Below, in pieces: positions 22,093 to 33,159 of a stretch of DNA of 64,000 nucleotides (position 1 is its first letter; the number at the start of each line of letters is the position of its first letter). Origin of the DNA: Polytrichum commune (taxonomy: Eukaryota > Streptophyta > Polytrichopsida > Polytrichales > Polytrichaceae); NCBI GenBank assembly GCA_950295325.1, contig OX485807.1:31531666-31595665 (forward strand), written 5' to 3'. Both the position numbers and the translations under genes were made by a program. The notes beneath the pieces are model-generated. The model saw only the letters and a program-made list of their open reading frames with translations. It was not told where the DNA came from and did no database searches.

Positions 22093-22406
22093 TGTTTGGG
22101 TTTTTCTTTATTGAATTGAGGCATGTTCCATAATAGATCCCTCTAATTTTTCCGGAAGTCTTGAACCTCAACCGCTTATTTCTCAAGGTTGATCAGTTCA
22201 TCTGCAACTCAAGCTCTCCCCGTTCATTGGGTTGACCTTGTTCACTTGCCTGCCACTTTACCAGGTACACTAAACCAGTATTTCCGCAAACTAGGAGATT
22301 CGCAACCTGACTGATGCCACAAGCTTTCCCCAAAATCAATGAGTGAGTTCTTGTGTACGGCTACATTGATTATGAGATTCTAAACTGTAGGCTGCTACTA
22401 CACTAA

Positions 22407-22902
22407 GGGCCACTTCGCACACGAGCCGAGAGCCGTGACCATGAAATTGTGAGAGCCCAAAAGAAAGTGTCCAACGACCATCCCAACACACCTCCAAAAT
22501 CATGTATTGTGGTCACATATCCTCAAGTGTAGTGTCATATGTGACCCGGTCCTCAACCAAATATTATTTCAATGAAATTCTATTCATGCGGGTCCTCACA
22601 CATGATAAAATCAAATAAATCAATGGTTGTGAGCATTTGGAGTGCCAAGGTCTCCCGATTTTGTGTTAGGTCTACCTCCAAAAGGTGATTTTTGAAAATA
22701 GTCCAAGTGACCATGGACACATGATCCAATCGATGCCATGTAGGAATCTATGTAGACTTTACATCCATCTTGCATTCACATACTCCGTTGGTCTCTCGAG
22801 CGTAGTGTGAAGCGAACTTGGACAAGCTCCACCTTTTCCACCAATGAGAGTGCTTGAATTGTAGTGGTCATGGGCTCTCAAGTCTTGTGTGTGAAGTGGC
22901 CC
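22407..22902. mobile_element. GGGCCACTTC-family Tourist-like MITE with TAA target duplication
   Basis: A 496-bp element with left end GGGCCACTTCGCACACGAG and right end CTTGTGTGTGAAGTGGCCC, which are inverted complements. The match extends inward through GAGAGCC and the TGACCA/TGGTCA words. It is flanked by TAA at 22404-22406 and 22903-22905, as expected for PIF/Harbinger derivatives. No transposase frame is present. Two further copies lie at 3703-4043 and 21600-22092. Confidence 0.88.
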
Positions 22903-22914
22903 TAAATGTTGTAT

Positions 22915-23290
22915 TCAGTGTCACCAACTCTATTTGTCTCGCTCAATACAAATTGTAAATTGCACCTGTAGCAATACCAACACTAAATGTAAACCTAACA
23001 TTATTTGTCATTCCATGTAAAACAAATCCGGGCACTATAGATGTTATAACATTGCATTCACTATCACTTACTGAGTGATTTTTTGATCCAAATTTCATAT
23101 GTTCATGACAATCTTTCATTACAAACAGTTTAGGATGCAAAATATACAAAGCTTCGTTTTCAATAACTGACATTTGGATGAAGTAAAGTAAGTTGGGATG
23201 ACAACACTTGTAAACTTATTCCCTAAGAAGCATCACTATAATATTTTACCATAGTGACATAAACGACCATATGACACTAAATAAAACGTT
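22915..23290 (-). repeat. dispersed repeat family R1, minus-strand copy
   Basis: Its reverse complement contains tggaatgacaaataatgtta, then ggtttacatttagtgttgg, matching 17440-17490. The 23270-23287 end (atgacactaaataaaacg) matches the terminal words of the copy at 25880-26230. It has no coding capacity. Confidence 0.5.
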
Positions 23291-23346
23291 TACTGTAGTC
23301 AAGCTATGAAGGACAACACCCCTACTCTTCAATTTGGGCGAACTAA

Positions 23347-24480
23347 GGGGCGGTTTACAGTATGGACCATGAAGTCGTCCCACGTAAGAGGCCTATTTTG
23401 CGTGGGACGACTTCATGGGACGACTTCCATGGTCCGAGTTACTAAAATATTAGTTTTCATGGTTCATGGGCCCTTCACTAGGTGTAAACCGAATGTGGAC
23501 CATGAAGAATGACCATGCACCAAAAAGTGGAGGTGCTGATTTTTTTAATACATGCCCAAAAAGGGCAATTTTGAAAAAAAATTAAGTTTGATCATTCCTT
23601 GTCTTCTCTTGGGCTTCACTTGTCTTCACTTCTTGTTAAATGTGTCGAAGATGTGGCTTGCAAATCTTCTCACAACAATTTTTTTTTAATAAAATAAAAA
23701 GAGCAATTTAATTTGTACATGCTCAATGTAATTTACATGTGACATGTACCTTGTGTTGTCACTACACTAAATAGGATATTTAGTGTTTGATTATATTTAA
23801 TGTTGTTACCACCCTACCTTGCTCAACACTAATTTTCAATTCTTTGATAATTAATGTTAGAAGATTTCCCATTGCACTTCTTTTGACTACCCTGATCTAC
23901 AATCACTAAACCACTACAGATTTTTGTTTTTTGTTTTTCAACTGCATTTTGTAAGAATATTGGGGTGTGTAATATACCGTTGGAAAGGTATTTTCAAGAC
24001 CTTTCCAACGGTATATTACAAGCCCCAAAATTCCAAACATTACATTTGGTAGACCAAAAAAACAAATCTGCACTTGAATTCTTGAGTTCTAGATGTCCCG
24101 CGTTGTTTGGTGAAACACGTGTGAGCCGGTTTAAGGGGTAGGGCAAGGTAGTGCTGGTATGTCTCATGGGCTATGGTATAATTAAGGCGCTTAAAAGGTT
24201 GATTCATTAAAAATTTGTTGAAATGGTATTTCTCTGACATGGGCCCTTGCCTTTTCCTACCAGACCACCTCTCTTGCCTCTCTCAACGCAAAACCCGTTG
24301 GACCATGTAAGTGCATTTATTAGGCCTTAAAAATTATATTTTGGGGACCTCGACCTCCATGGTCCCTCTGCCATTTTTTCCTTAGTGTAAACCGAAGTTG
24401 TCCCGGGAGAACTTCAACAGCCAATCAGCTGCCTTGCAGAGCCCTGGTCCAACTTCATGGTCAATAGTGTAAACCGCCCC
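23347..24480. mobile_element. 1.13-kb Tourist-like MITE with TAA duplication
   Basis: The left end is GGGGCGGTTTACAGTATGG followed by ACCATGAAGT. The right end is its inverted complement, ACTTCATGGTCAATAGTG then TAAACCGCCCC. Flanks are TAA at 23344-23346 and 24481-24483. The intact foldback at 16759-16841 shows the uninterrupted site. The interior has several nested hairpins and no transposase frame, so it is non-autonomous PIF/Harbinger-type despite its length. Confidence 0.88.
23961..24027. repeat. long internal hairpin of the 1.13-kb MITE
   Basis: The arm 23961-23989 (starting TGGGGTGTGTAATATACCGT) pairs with 23999-24027 (ACCTTTCCAACGGTATATTA...) over 29 bp with about two mismatches, around a 9-nt loop. 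A transcript of either strand would form a stem of miRNA-precursor size. Confidence 0.8.
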
Positions 24481-24756
24481 TAACCCATACACTCATTCCT
24501 TGTTGGATGCCTAAACCCTTGCCTTCAAGGAACAAGTGTATGGGTTGGTTCACCCCAACCCCTGCTCTTGTGACTTACTTACACCAAAGAGCTTCATTAT
24601 ATTCATCAGGGAGAAAAGCCTACCCTTCAATTTTGAAGAGGAAGAATTGTGTGTGTGTGTGCGTGTGTGTGTATTTGAAAGGGGAAGCTAGAAACAAACA
24701 ATTTAATGTTGATAATGAGAACACTTAGGTTGGGGCAATGAAAGGGGAGAACCGGC

Positions 24757-25190
24757 CACTAGTTACAGATGAACCAATTGAGTTTGAGAAAAAACTGGTT
24801 GAAGTTCAAGACTTCAGGAAAACTACGCATCAATTCTATGGAATTATACCTCCTGCTTATGTCCAAGATGATCCTAAACTACTAGGTGATAGTGGAGAGG
24901 TACCCATTTCCAAATGGAGTGGTTGGTGGTTCGATTCCTATTGTGAAATCTTCTCTCCACTTGACAAAAACAACTAGCTAAGTAGGTAGGAAGCCAAGAG
25001 CCCACCCACCGCAAGGTAGGCAGTAAACCCCACCCTGCATCAAGAGGATTCTTGAGCAACCAAAGAGCTCAAATTCACGTCGGATCGCCCGACATTATTT
25101 ATTTATTTATTTATTTTCCTCCAAGTCATAAAGAAAAATTGAAAGATGTCAACATGTAACCAAATGGACTTGGAAACACTAGGGTTTTTG
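24757..25190. repeat. dispersed repeat, copy 2 (interrupted by SINE)
   Basis: The outer parts 24757-24856 and about 25118-25180 match 13376-13545 in order. An open frame starting at 24738 crosses the junction into the SINE and is therefore not a gene. Confidence 0.6.
24857..25117 (+). mobile_element. tRNA-derived SINE with (ATTT)n tail
   Basis: The head (atgatcctaaactactaggtgatagtgg... to a B-box in GGTGGTTCGATTCC near 24925) is homologous to the head of the SINE at 25189-25370. The 3' part differs and ends in (ATTT)n at about 25097-25112. The paralogous locus at 13376-13545 is continuous across this point, giving an empty site. Any duplication is short (CCTCC), so borders are approximate. 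Confidence 0.65.
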
Positions 25191-25370
25191 GTATGAGACG
25201 ACCCTAAACTACCGGACGATGGTGGAGACATACCCAAATCTCAAGGAAGAGGTTGGCGGTTCGATTCCCGGCTGTGAAATCTCCTGTCTAGTTAACGAAA
25301 AACTTGCCAGGTGATCAACCGCCTCATGTGCTTTGGCGCTGGATTGTTGGCCTTCTATCTCAAAAAAAAA
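25189..25370 (+). mobile_element. full-length SINE with 15-bp target duplication
   Basis: Flanked by AAACACTAGGGTTTT at 25174-25188 and 25369-25383. The body has a tRNA-like head with B-box GGCGGTTCGATTCC (about 25256-25269) and 3' words gcctcatgtgctttggcgct and ggccttctatctc, ending in a run of A (25362-25371) that overlaps the duplication. A truncated relative lies at 13628-13734 on the other strand. SINEs are made by RNA polymerase III and mobilised by LINE machinery in trans. Confidence 0.9.
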
Positions 25371-25383
25371 ACACTAGGGTTTT

Positions 25384-25879
25384 GACTGGTAAAGCCCAGA
25401 ACTCTCCCCGGACAATGGGTCATTGGGTCGGGGTCGGCTCACATGTTCAGATCTAATTATTGCAGGGAGGTGTGGGCAGTTCCTCTGGGTTTGAACCTTG
25501 TCCATTTTTATAATACTCGCAGGGAGGTCTTATCTAGAAGCATAACAGGAAGTGCTTCTCTCCCTCGTTATTGAGACACTTTTGGTCATGCAAGATAAGC
25601 ATCGCATTATGGTATCTGAATGTCGTATTTTCAGTACTATGACATTGTGGATTCGAAAGCCGTATTATTTAGTTTCCCCCCCCCCCCAAAATAAAAATAA
25701 AAAGGTATATTTCCATGTAAATTGTCATTTTGTATACATAATGAGAAGACATAAGTATGAAAAATCATTTTTATTGAAAAAAATATGTTCACAAGGTTCC
25801 CCCAATGCTCACAACATTTTCCTAGGGTTCCCCATGCTTCTGATGTTCCCCAAGATTCCCCTACATGTTCCAAAGTACT
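25384..25879. other. intergenic DNA with a C tract
   Basis: Contains a C run near 25676-25687. Frames here are short and unrecognised. Confidence 0.35.
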
Positions 25880-26230
25880 GCACTAAATAGGATATTTAAT
25901 ATCATGTGGGATTTTATGTCACTATGGTAACTTTTCAGATGACACTTCTTATGAATAAGTGAAAAATATTATCATGGATGATAGATGAGTTCATCCACCT
26001 TCTCTTGTGACGATATATTGTCGTAGGTCATTGAAATTTGGATGAGAACGTACTTGGTAAGTGACAGTGATTGCAACACTGTATATCAATAATTCCCCGA
26101 ACAATTGACAAGGAATGACAAAAGATGTTGGGCTAGCATATAGTGTTGGTGATCCTATACCTCGGTTTACAATTAGTATGGAGCAAGGCAATTAGAGTCG
26201 GTGACACTAAATATCTTAAGTGTAATCACA
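25880..26230 (+). repeat. dispersed repeat family R1, second plus-strand copy
   Basis: Runs from cactaaataggatatttaat to gtgacactaaatatctta. The interior includes gttcatcca, gatatattgtcgtagg and aaggaatgacaaaagatg, matching 17280-17450 in order. A similar terminal word (cactaaataggatatttagtg) occurs alone at 23766-23786 inside the MITE. Confidence 0.5.
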
Positions 26231-26639
26231 TATGGACCTTGAAATGCACATGGATCCCACCACTTATGCATATTAATTACTTCTTTTGTATGACAAATTG
26301 GACCTAGAAAATGTTGCACTACTAGCGTCGTAGTTGTGGTACGGAGGTAAATTGTCACTAGAAAGTTTGGTTGATAGGAAATGCGTTGTATAGTCGAGCT
26401 ATTTTTTAATGGAGTGCCGCAATATAGAGGTTAGACTGTGGCTTTGACAAATTAATGGTTCATGTTGTGTTTTGCAAAAACATAATAAGTATATGAAATT
26501 GTGGAACAACTTGAACAAAAACCATGAAGTCTTTGAATAAACAAACATTCTACGAAGTAAATTGTCATTTTTTGTGTTAATTATTAGATAGACAATGTAA
26601 TACATCAAAATATGGCAAGATGTTGGCAATCATTAACAT

Positions 26640-27350
26640 ACATGGGTCTTATTTGGTCATTCTTCTTAGGTGAATACATATTTTAGTGGGATATGGCAAG
26701 GCTCATAGTCAAGAAAGGATATTGAAAAGTCACATGCCTTGATGAGATTGGACTTTGTCCTTGTTGTAGACACCATTCAACATTCAATTGTTGACAAAGT
26801 TGGCAAACTCTATGTGATCGTTTAAAGAGACAAAGAATCTTCACTTTGACCTCTTCTAACTTTTGCACCCCAACTCCAATTTGAAATTTGAGATGACAAG
26901 CTTCGCGATGTGCAATTGCTAACCGCATGAGGCGAAGTTCTAATTTAATCCAACAACCAAAATTATGTATGAAGTTGAAAGTGCACATAATAGGGCCACA
27001 TACCTTGTGGCATAGATTATAGTTAAGGCTAAACATTAAAAATTTATTGAATGATGAGCTTGGATTGTGTATGCTTGTAATATATTAACCAATACGTTTG
27101 ATAATTAACACAGTTGGGAGCTTCTATGAAATCGTTTAAAGTGAGAGAGAATCTTCACTTTGTCCTCTCATGACTTATGAATCACAACTTTGATTATGAA
27201 ACTTAAATTGACATTTTGATCCAATTCAAGGGCCCCTAAAACATAGTTTCTATCGCTAGTCTTAAATACACTAGCTATATTGGGTGATTTCAGCGTATGT
27301 CTTTGATCATAGACCCTTATGACGAGAGCTATGTGGGGATGTAGTGACAT
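26640..27350. repeat. dispersed repeat family R2, two adjacent diverged units
   Basis: Key words are gacctcttctaacttttgcac, ccaactccaat, gatgtgcaattgctaacc and atagggccacataccttgtgg. The same words in the same order appear at 40110-40450 and 57690-58445. A second, weaker unit begins near 27110 (ttctatgaaatcgtttaaag, cttcactttgtcctctcatgac). Near 27230-27270 a terminus GGGCCCCTAAAACATAG and the word tttctatcgctagtcttaaat match the reverse complement of 39985-40010. No coding function. Confidence 0.6.
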
Positions 27351-27370
27351 ATTTCATTATGGGTTTGGGT

Positions 27371-27716
27371 GTAACGTGTATCAATTTATTAATTACCTTT
27401 GCTATCTTTAATTCCAACTAGACTTTACTACTTGTAAGACTAGGAGACTCCACCATGGGAGATCTAATAATTCTAAAAGGTAAATGGGAGTTACTCACTA
27501 GTTGGGACTATGATGTTACATGATGTTCCCACCTCATAAATACCAATTATTAGTAAAGAGCATTTAACTCGCCCTGAAGGCACAGTTGGAGAGCCAGTTT
27601 ACTAAAAGCTTGAGGACTAGTTGAGAAGAGCTTCAAATCTTAGTTCCTACAAGTATATAAGGCTCATGGTTGGGTGGATTTGCCTCATTTTTATTTTATT
27701 TTGAGAGATGTTACAT
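27371..27716 (+). repeat. probable 5' LTR of the gypsy element
   Basis: The right border is inferred from the adjacent primer-binding-site-like sequence: the LTR would end ...gagatgttaca just before it. A TATA-like word (caagtatataaggctc, near 27650) lies about 60 bp upstream of that end. The left border is a guess (a TGTAACG word near 27370). No 3' LTR was recognised. Confidence 0.45.
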
Positions 27717-27728
27717 TGGTGTTAGAGC
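27717..27728 (+). promoter_or_regulatory. primer-binding site (initiator tRNA-Met type) of the gypsy element
   Basis: TGGTGTTAGAGC differs at two positions from TGGTATCAGAGC, the initiator tRNA-Met complement used by most plant LTR retrotransposons. Its place upstream of gypsy coding remnants supports the call. Confidence 0.6.
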
Positions 27729-28439
27729 TCCAAGATCTTGTACCTTGGTGTTTTGGGTGTAGTTACTTCTCCGTAATGGACCATTTGTGTTTCAAGTCGG
27801 GCATACGATTAGAGTTGTTTACAAAGGAAGGGAACGAGTTTGTTGCTTTTGAAGTAGAACGAGTAGATTTGAATTTTGTTTTGTTTTAAGAGAGGTGAGA
27901 GTGCTTAAAGCAAGCTTGGTAGAAATTTTGATGACCAAACCAACCATACATATGCAAATTTTGGTGATCTACAAGTGTTTTCAAGGTTTTTTTAAGGAGA
28001 TTTGAGTGCTTCTTTTTCAATTCTCCTATTTTTCCTTGAGTATATTACAACTTGTCAAGCTTTTGAATTCAATACTAGGGCTCTTTGGTTCTAGGGTGTT
28101 GTTCCCATACGCGTATGCCATGGCCAAGCATATGGATACGGATATGCATATGCATATGCACTTTTGCCAACTTCATTACTCACACTGAAGGTTGTTCATG
28201 ATGAGAAGTCTAATGTATTTGGGACTTGTCATTAATTGTTCCATTATCGGAGGATTTACAAGTTTATCAAGGGTCTATTTGCATGGTTAAAAAGGGGGTA
28301 CACTATGATACAAGTGCATGTTTTGTCATTGGTAAATACAAGGCATGGTACTTTAAGAGAATTTTGACAAGGTTGAAATTGTTGCATCGTCAATTTAAAT
28401 CTTGTTTAAAACTATGGCAAGTATATATTAGATTAGGCC

Positions 28440-31400
28440 ACACTTTTTGAATAACCTCACTGTATCATCTCAATTGATGATGAACTTCTTAGGGCTAATA
28501 GCACATCATAATGTATTTGTTTTAACAGCTTGTGTTGCATCACATTGCTATGTGAGCTTTGCTTTTGCTAATACTTTGGTATTAGGCAACGGTGATCAAG
28601 TTCCTACATGCGGGTATATTAAGTCCATGTTAAAATATAGCAATATCATAATCAAACTAATTGCCTTGTCTTTAAGTTAAGTGATGGTATTGACATGATT
28701 ATTGGGCAACGATTGGCTAGTACAACACAAGATACACATGGATTTTCAATATTAATGTTGTGTGTTTTATAAGGGCCATTGTAACAGAACTGTGTATGTG
28801 AACCTAGTGCAAAGTCAAAGTCCAAATCCTCATGAACTCACTTCCATGCAATTCAAATGGTCAACTCAAAAGAGAACAACCTCATTCCTAGTTCAATTAA
28901 ATGCAGTTGGAGATGACGTAGAGGACACATTGACACCACCTTATGCCACAATACTGGAGGAATTTGCGGATGTGTTTTAGCCTTTACCAAGTGGATTACC
29001 TCTAAAGTGGGAAAAATGACCCATATTATTATTATTGAGCGGGATGAGGAGCCACATGCATGCTTATATATAGGTTGAGTCCTTTGGAGCTACAAGAGGC
29101 CAATATGCAAATCAATTAATACTTGGAAAATGATGGATTGTGCCCAATTCATCATCTTATGGGTCTCCCATGTTATTTGTCAAGAAAAAAGACGTAGTGT
29201 TGTGAATGGTGGTCAATTGTCATGCATTCAATAATCAAACAATAGAGAATTGTTATCTATTACCTTGCATTGATAATTTGTTTGATCAATTAGAGGCATA
29301 AGTGTATTTTCTTGTCTAGATTTAGGCACAAGGATATTACCTTTGTATATCATAGGAAGATGCACCTAAAACGGCGTTTGGATCCTAGTTGGGGTATTAT
29401 TAATTTAAAGTCTTAAGCCTTGGACTTACTAATGCCCAACTATTCTTTAGAGAGTGATGAACCAAGTTTTTCAAAATTTTCACTAGGAAGTTTGTGTTGG
29501 TGTATTTTGATGACATCGTAATTTTCTCGAAGAATGAAGAGGAACATGCACAACATTTAAAGCAAAGTATTCCAAGCTCTAAAAGAGTATTGGTTTTATG
29601 TGAAGATGGCTAAATGTCATTTTGGGAGAGAAGAATTGCACTAATTAGGCCATGTTGTTGGCAAAGAGGGCATCAAGGTGGATTCTAGGAAAATTGAAAT
29701 TGTTAGAAAATGACATAGACCTCTTGAAATTGAACAATTACAATATTTTTGGGGCTTTGTAATCACTTTCACGAATTCATCCATGGAAATTTTACTTTCG
29801 TGGCACCTTTGACATCTTTGACACATAACAAGACTAAGTTCATTTGGATAGAGGATTGTGAATGTGCCTTTGAATATGTTGAATATGTTTTTAACACATG
29901 TGTCAATTTCGACCTACCAAAGTTAGGGGAGCCATTTGAGTTTGTCTTTGATGCTTCTCTAATAGGGGCATGAGTAGTTATGCTTCAAGGAGCAAGACCT
30001 ATTGCCTTTGAAAGGAGGAAATTCTCTCATATTGAGAGGAATTATACCACATAAGAGTGCCAAATTTTAGTTGTAGTTGTGCATGCCATGTGAAGTTGGC
30101 AATGTTACTTAGAGGGGGCTCATTGTACTCTAGAGACATACCACAACCCACTCATGTATTTAAATACACAACATAGTTCCTGAAGGCGTCAAGCTCAATG
30201 GTTGGAATTCTTGGATCAATATGGTTGATTTCGTAAGTGTACTCTACTAAACACGGATATCTAAATGGCTTTGATGACATCCAAGGTAACTTCAAGTGAT
30301 TTTGTCCTTCAATTAGTGGCAGCCGAAACTATGCGAGGAGATCCAAGAGAGCTAGACAATCAAATTGAGGGTATCATGGGTTTGTCGGTGAATCTAAGTT
30401 ATATCATTGCAAAGTATGCTCTTGATCTTTGGTTTTCAAACCTGCACAATCTAAAGATTTTCTTTTGGAATCACATTTGGTGGTATGATAAGGCAATAGT
30501 GGTTCCAAATGTGTCATTCCAAAGGTCAAATATCAAGTACTTTTTACTTGAGAATATCATGATGTAATGAACAATGGTCATGTTGGGGTAACCAAAACTT
30601 GGAAAAATGTGCAAGTAACCTTCTAGTGGCTTGAGATGCAAGGGACCATCAAATCTTGTGAGATTTGCCAACAAGTCCTACATTGAAGCCAATAGGCTTA
30701 TTACAACTATCGGAGATTCCTTACAATAATTGGGAGGTGGTCAACATGGATCTTATTTTTGATATCCTCCACTTATGGTTGTGATGACATTTTTGTGCGA
30801 GTGAATAAGTTGTCCTAAATGGCCCACTTCATGCCAACCATGACACACATTACTATGAAAAAATGGCAACATTATTTTGTGATCATGCATATAAACTTTA
30901 TGGACGAACCAAAGTAATCCTAAGCGACAAAGATGTTAGATTCACTAATAGGGATTGTGTGAGCCCAATACTGCGCACACATTGGTTCTTGACTCTTAAA
31001 ATTCATAAAAGGGTAGGCTTTGATTTTTCATGGATTAATTAAAACATAAAAAGAGTGTGTCCTTTAGTTGGATTGCAATTTAGACTTAAGGTTGGTTTTG
31101 CATTTAAGTATTGTTGGGTTCGGAAAAACTGCATGGAGGTAGAATTATTAATCTAAAGGCTGTGGAGGACTCTGTGGGCCTCTCGGCCCATGGCCAAAGG
31201 GCTGGGTTGTTCTTGGTCTAGTTAGGCTTGGTTGTTATCCATTTAGGGGGAGGGGTGCAGTCACCCTAGAAAAATCCGGTTAGTAGGAAGTGGCAGTTAA
31301 GTGAGCTACGGCGAGGAAGGAGCTAGGTGTGACTGGGGGAAGATTTTGAAGGGCTGTCGGGAAAAGGGAGGCGACAATATGGTTGGGAAAGGAATGCACC

Positions 31401-33155
31401 AATGTGTGCGGGAGGCGGCAGTTGATGGTAGCAATGTGAGCTACACACCTGGCTATGGACCGAGACCGGAAGGAGCTGGAGTGGACACTAAAAACTTGGA
31501 GAGTCAGGAAGGGATGAGTAACCAAGAGCATTCGCCTGGAACAAAGAGGCACTGCAACGTCAAAGATCAATGAGGCATCAAGGGGGGAAGCATAGAAGTT
31601 TTGAATTGGCGGCAGCAAGGGTTCAGCTCCGAATGCTTCAGTTCTACATGTCGGATTAGGAAGGTGTGGAAATGGTCTGAGTAATGTCATCTTGATCTAA
31701 TTGAAGCCTGGCATTTGGGTGAATTTGGGTTGGGGTGATAGCGGCACTGGAAATTCCTCCTAAGGCTGCAAGTGGACACCAACAAGAAGGATTGAGCAGA
31801 GGCGAAGCCTCAACTTCTACTGCGGCGAGGTTGCTGGACAAGCTGCAGACTGAGGGAGGCTAGCACCAGTGGGTGGATTGATGGTGCCGGCGGGTAAGTA
31901 GCTGACTAAGGGCGCAATAAGGACCTGGCCATCTCGGCGGGCTCCCAAACCGAGGACTGAAGGAGAGTGGGAACTGTTGGGCACACGGCATGGCACCTAA
32001 CTGACAGGGGACTCGGGAGTGGAGATGACGGGCGATGACGGACACCCATCTGTCCGAACAACGTTGATTTTCTTCTGGCTTGATTTTTCTGAGAGGGTTT
32101 AACCGGTTCGGTTAGGACCTACGAGATATGGGTTAGTAGTTGGGGTAGTTAGATTAGCCAGAAAGGGTTGATTAGATAGTTAACAAGGGTGGTGTATGTA
32201 CCAAAACCACCATGGGGGTGTGGTAGATTTAGTATAGGGGAGATTAGGTGTGAGTGTGAGGATCCCAAAGAATGGGGTTGGGTAGGAGTATGAAACTATG
32301 AGAAACAAAAGCATTTCTTAATGCTTGTACCTCATACCAGGGAGTAAAACATGTGTGTTCTTATGTTACATGGACAAGGACTCAAACAAGACTGAAAACA
32401 TTAAGTGTTGAAATGTGGGCCATGGGCTCTCACCCGGACTATGACGCTCAAGGGTGGGGGTTTGTGGCTGACAAATTGGAATGTGTTGGATGGTCTTTTG
32501 AGGACAAGGTTCACGATGTGCATCGCATTTCATCCTCAAACTGTGTCATTGGGGACATGTTGTTACATTGTGTAAATCCAATGTAGAATGACTGGATGAA
32601 CACCTTGCTATGGTATAATTTGCATGTAATGAATTTATGGCAAAAGTTTGTTTAGAATACTCCTTTTGTCTTGAACACAAGTCAATATCTTGTGATACCA
32701 ATCAGTGAGATCAACAAATGTTAAGTCCTTGCCACGAAGAATTTTTCCGTGCATATGTCAGATGTAATTGGCTAGGCCAAAATACATTTAATTGTTGCAC
32801 AACAATGGCAAAACACTATGCTAATGAGAATAAACAATAGGTTTTATATGAGGTGGACCAACAAATGCTTGTAAGTACTACCAACATTAAATTGAAGGTC
32901 CCAAGTGCTAGAAAACTATTATCACGGCTTTAGATAACGAAGAGGAAAGGGGTTGTAGCATATTGTGTGCAACCACCAAACACATTTAAGATTCACGTGT
33001 TACATTTTCAGCCGGATACAACCGATGGCAAGTTATAGTCTCCCCCTCCGCTAGTCTTCGAGGATGCATCATATGAAGTAGAACACATGTTGTCACGTGA
33101 AGATAGAGGGTCTTGTTTGCGCCCCAAAAAATTCTATGTGATTAAATGTCTCCAA
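28440..33155 (+). pseudogene. decayed Ty3/gypsy chromovirus-type polyprotein
   Basis: Remnants of a gypsy polyprotein in the expected order, broken by many stops and frameshifts. A protease-like block around 28580-28770 includes LLGNDWLVQHKIHMDF. Pre-RT text TPPYATILEEFADVF ends at 28980. Reverse transcriptase spans about 28985-29560, with recognisable pieces of the FVKKKD, NRYPLP and YFDDIVIFS blocks. RNase H spans about 29640-30250 (CNHFHEFIHGNFTFVAPLTS, FVFDASLIGA). Integrase spans about 30480-30950 (KVILSDKDVRFTN). After a 1.6-kb interruption an integrase C-terminal part and a chromodomain-like trace (FEDASYEVEHMLSRED, near 33050-33110) finish the order. It is inactive. The family makes virus-like particles and integrates cDNA in the nucleus. 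Confidence 0.85.
30965..32582. mobile_element. unidentified 1.6-kb sequence interrupting the gypsy integrase
   Basis: Gypsy similarity stops after the DVRFTN block near 30950 and resumes near 32583 with text equivalent to NDWxEHL. The intervening DNA is richer in G on the plus strand and unlike its surroundings. The sequences at 30954-30970 and 32567-32582 (attgtgtNaNNccaat) resemble each other and may be a worn target duplication. Minus-strand open frames at 31280-31690 and 31656-32045 have no recognisable family. Identity unknown. Confidence 0.45.
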
Positions 33156-33159
33156 TCAC

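Larger units (their letters stand above)
23336..24555. repeat. second foldback copy, split by a MITE
   Basis: GGGCGAAC at 23336-23343 continues, after the 1.1-kb insertion, as TAACCCATACACTCATTCCTT at 24481 onward, with the spacer tgttggatgcctaaaccctt and right arm aaggaacaagtgtatgggtt. Aligned with 16759-16841 it is one element interrupted once. Confidence 0.8.

Noticed and set aside
24738-24977. 79-codon frame that reads protein-like
   Set aside because: It crosses from a dispersed repeat into a SINE; the paralogue at 13376 has stops in it.
31280-32045. Minus-strand frames of 136 and 61 codons
   Set aside because: No recognisable domain; they lie in an unidentified insertion and look compositional.
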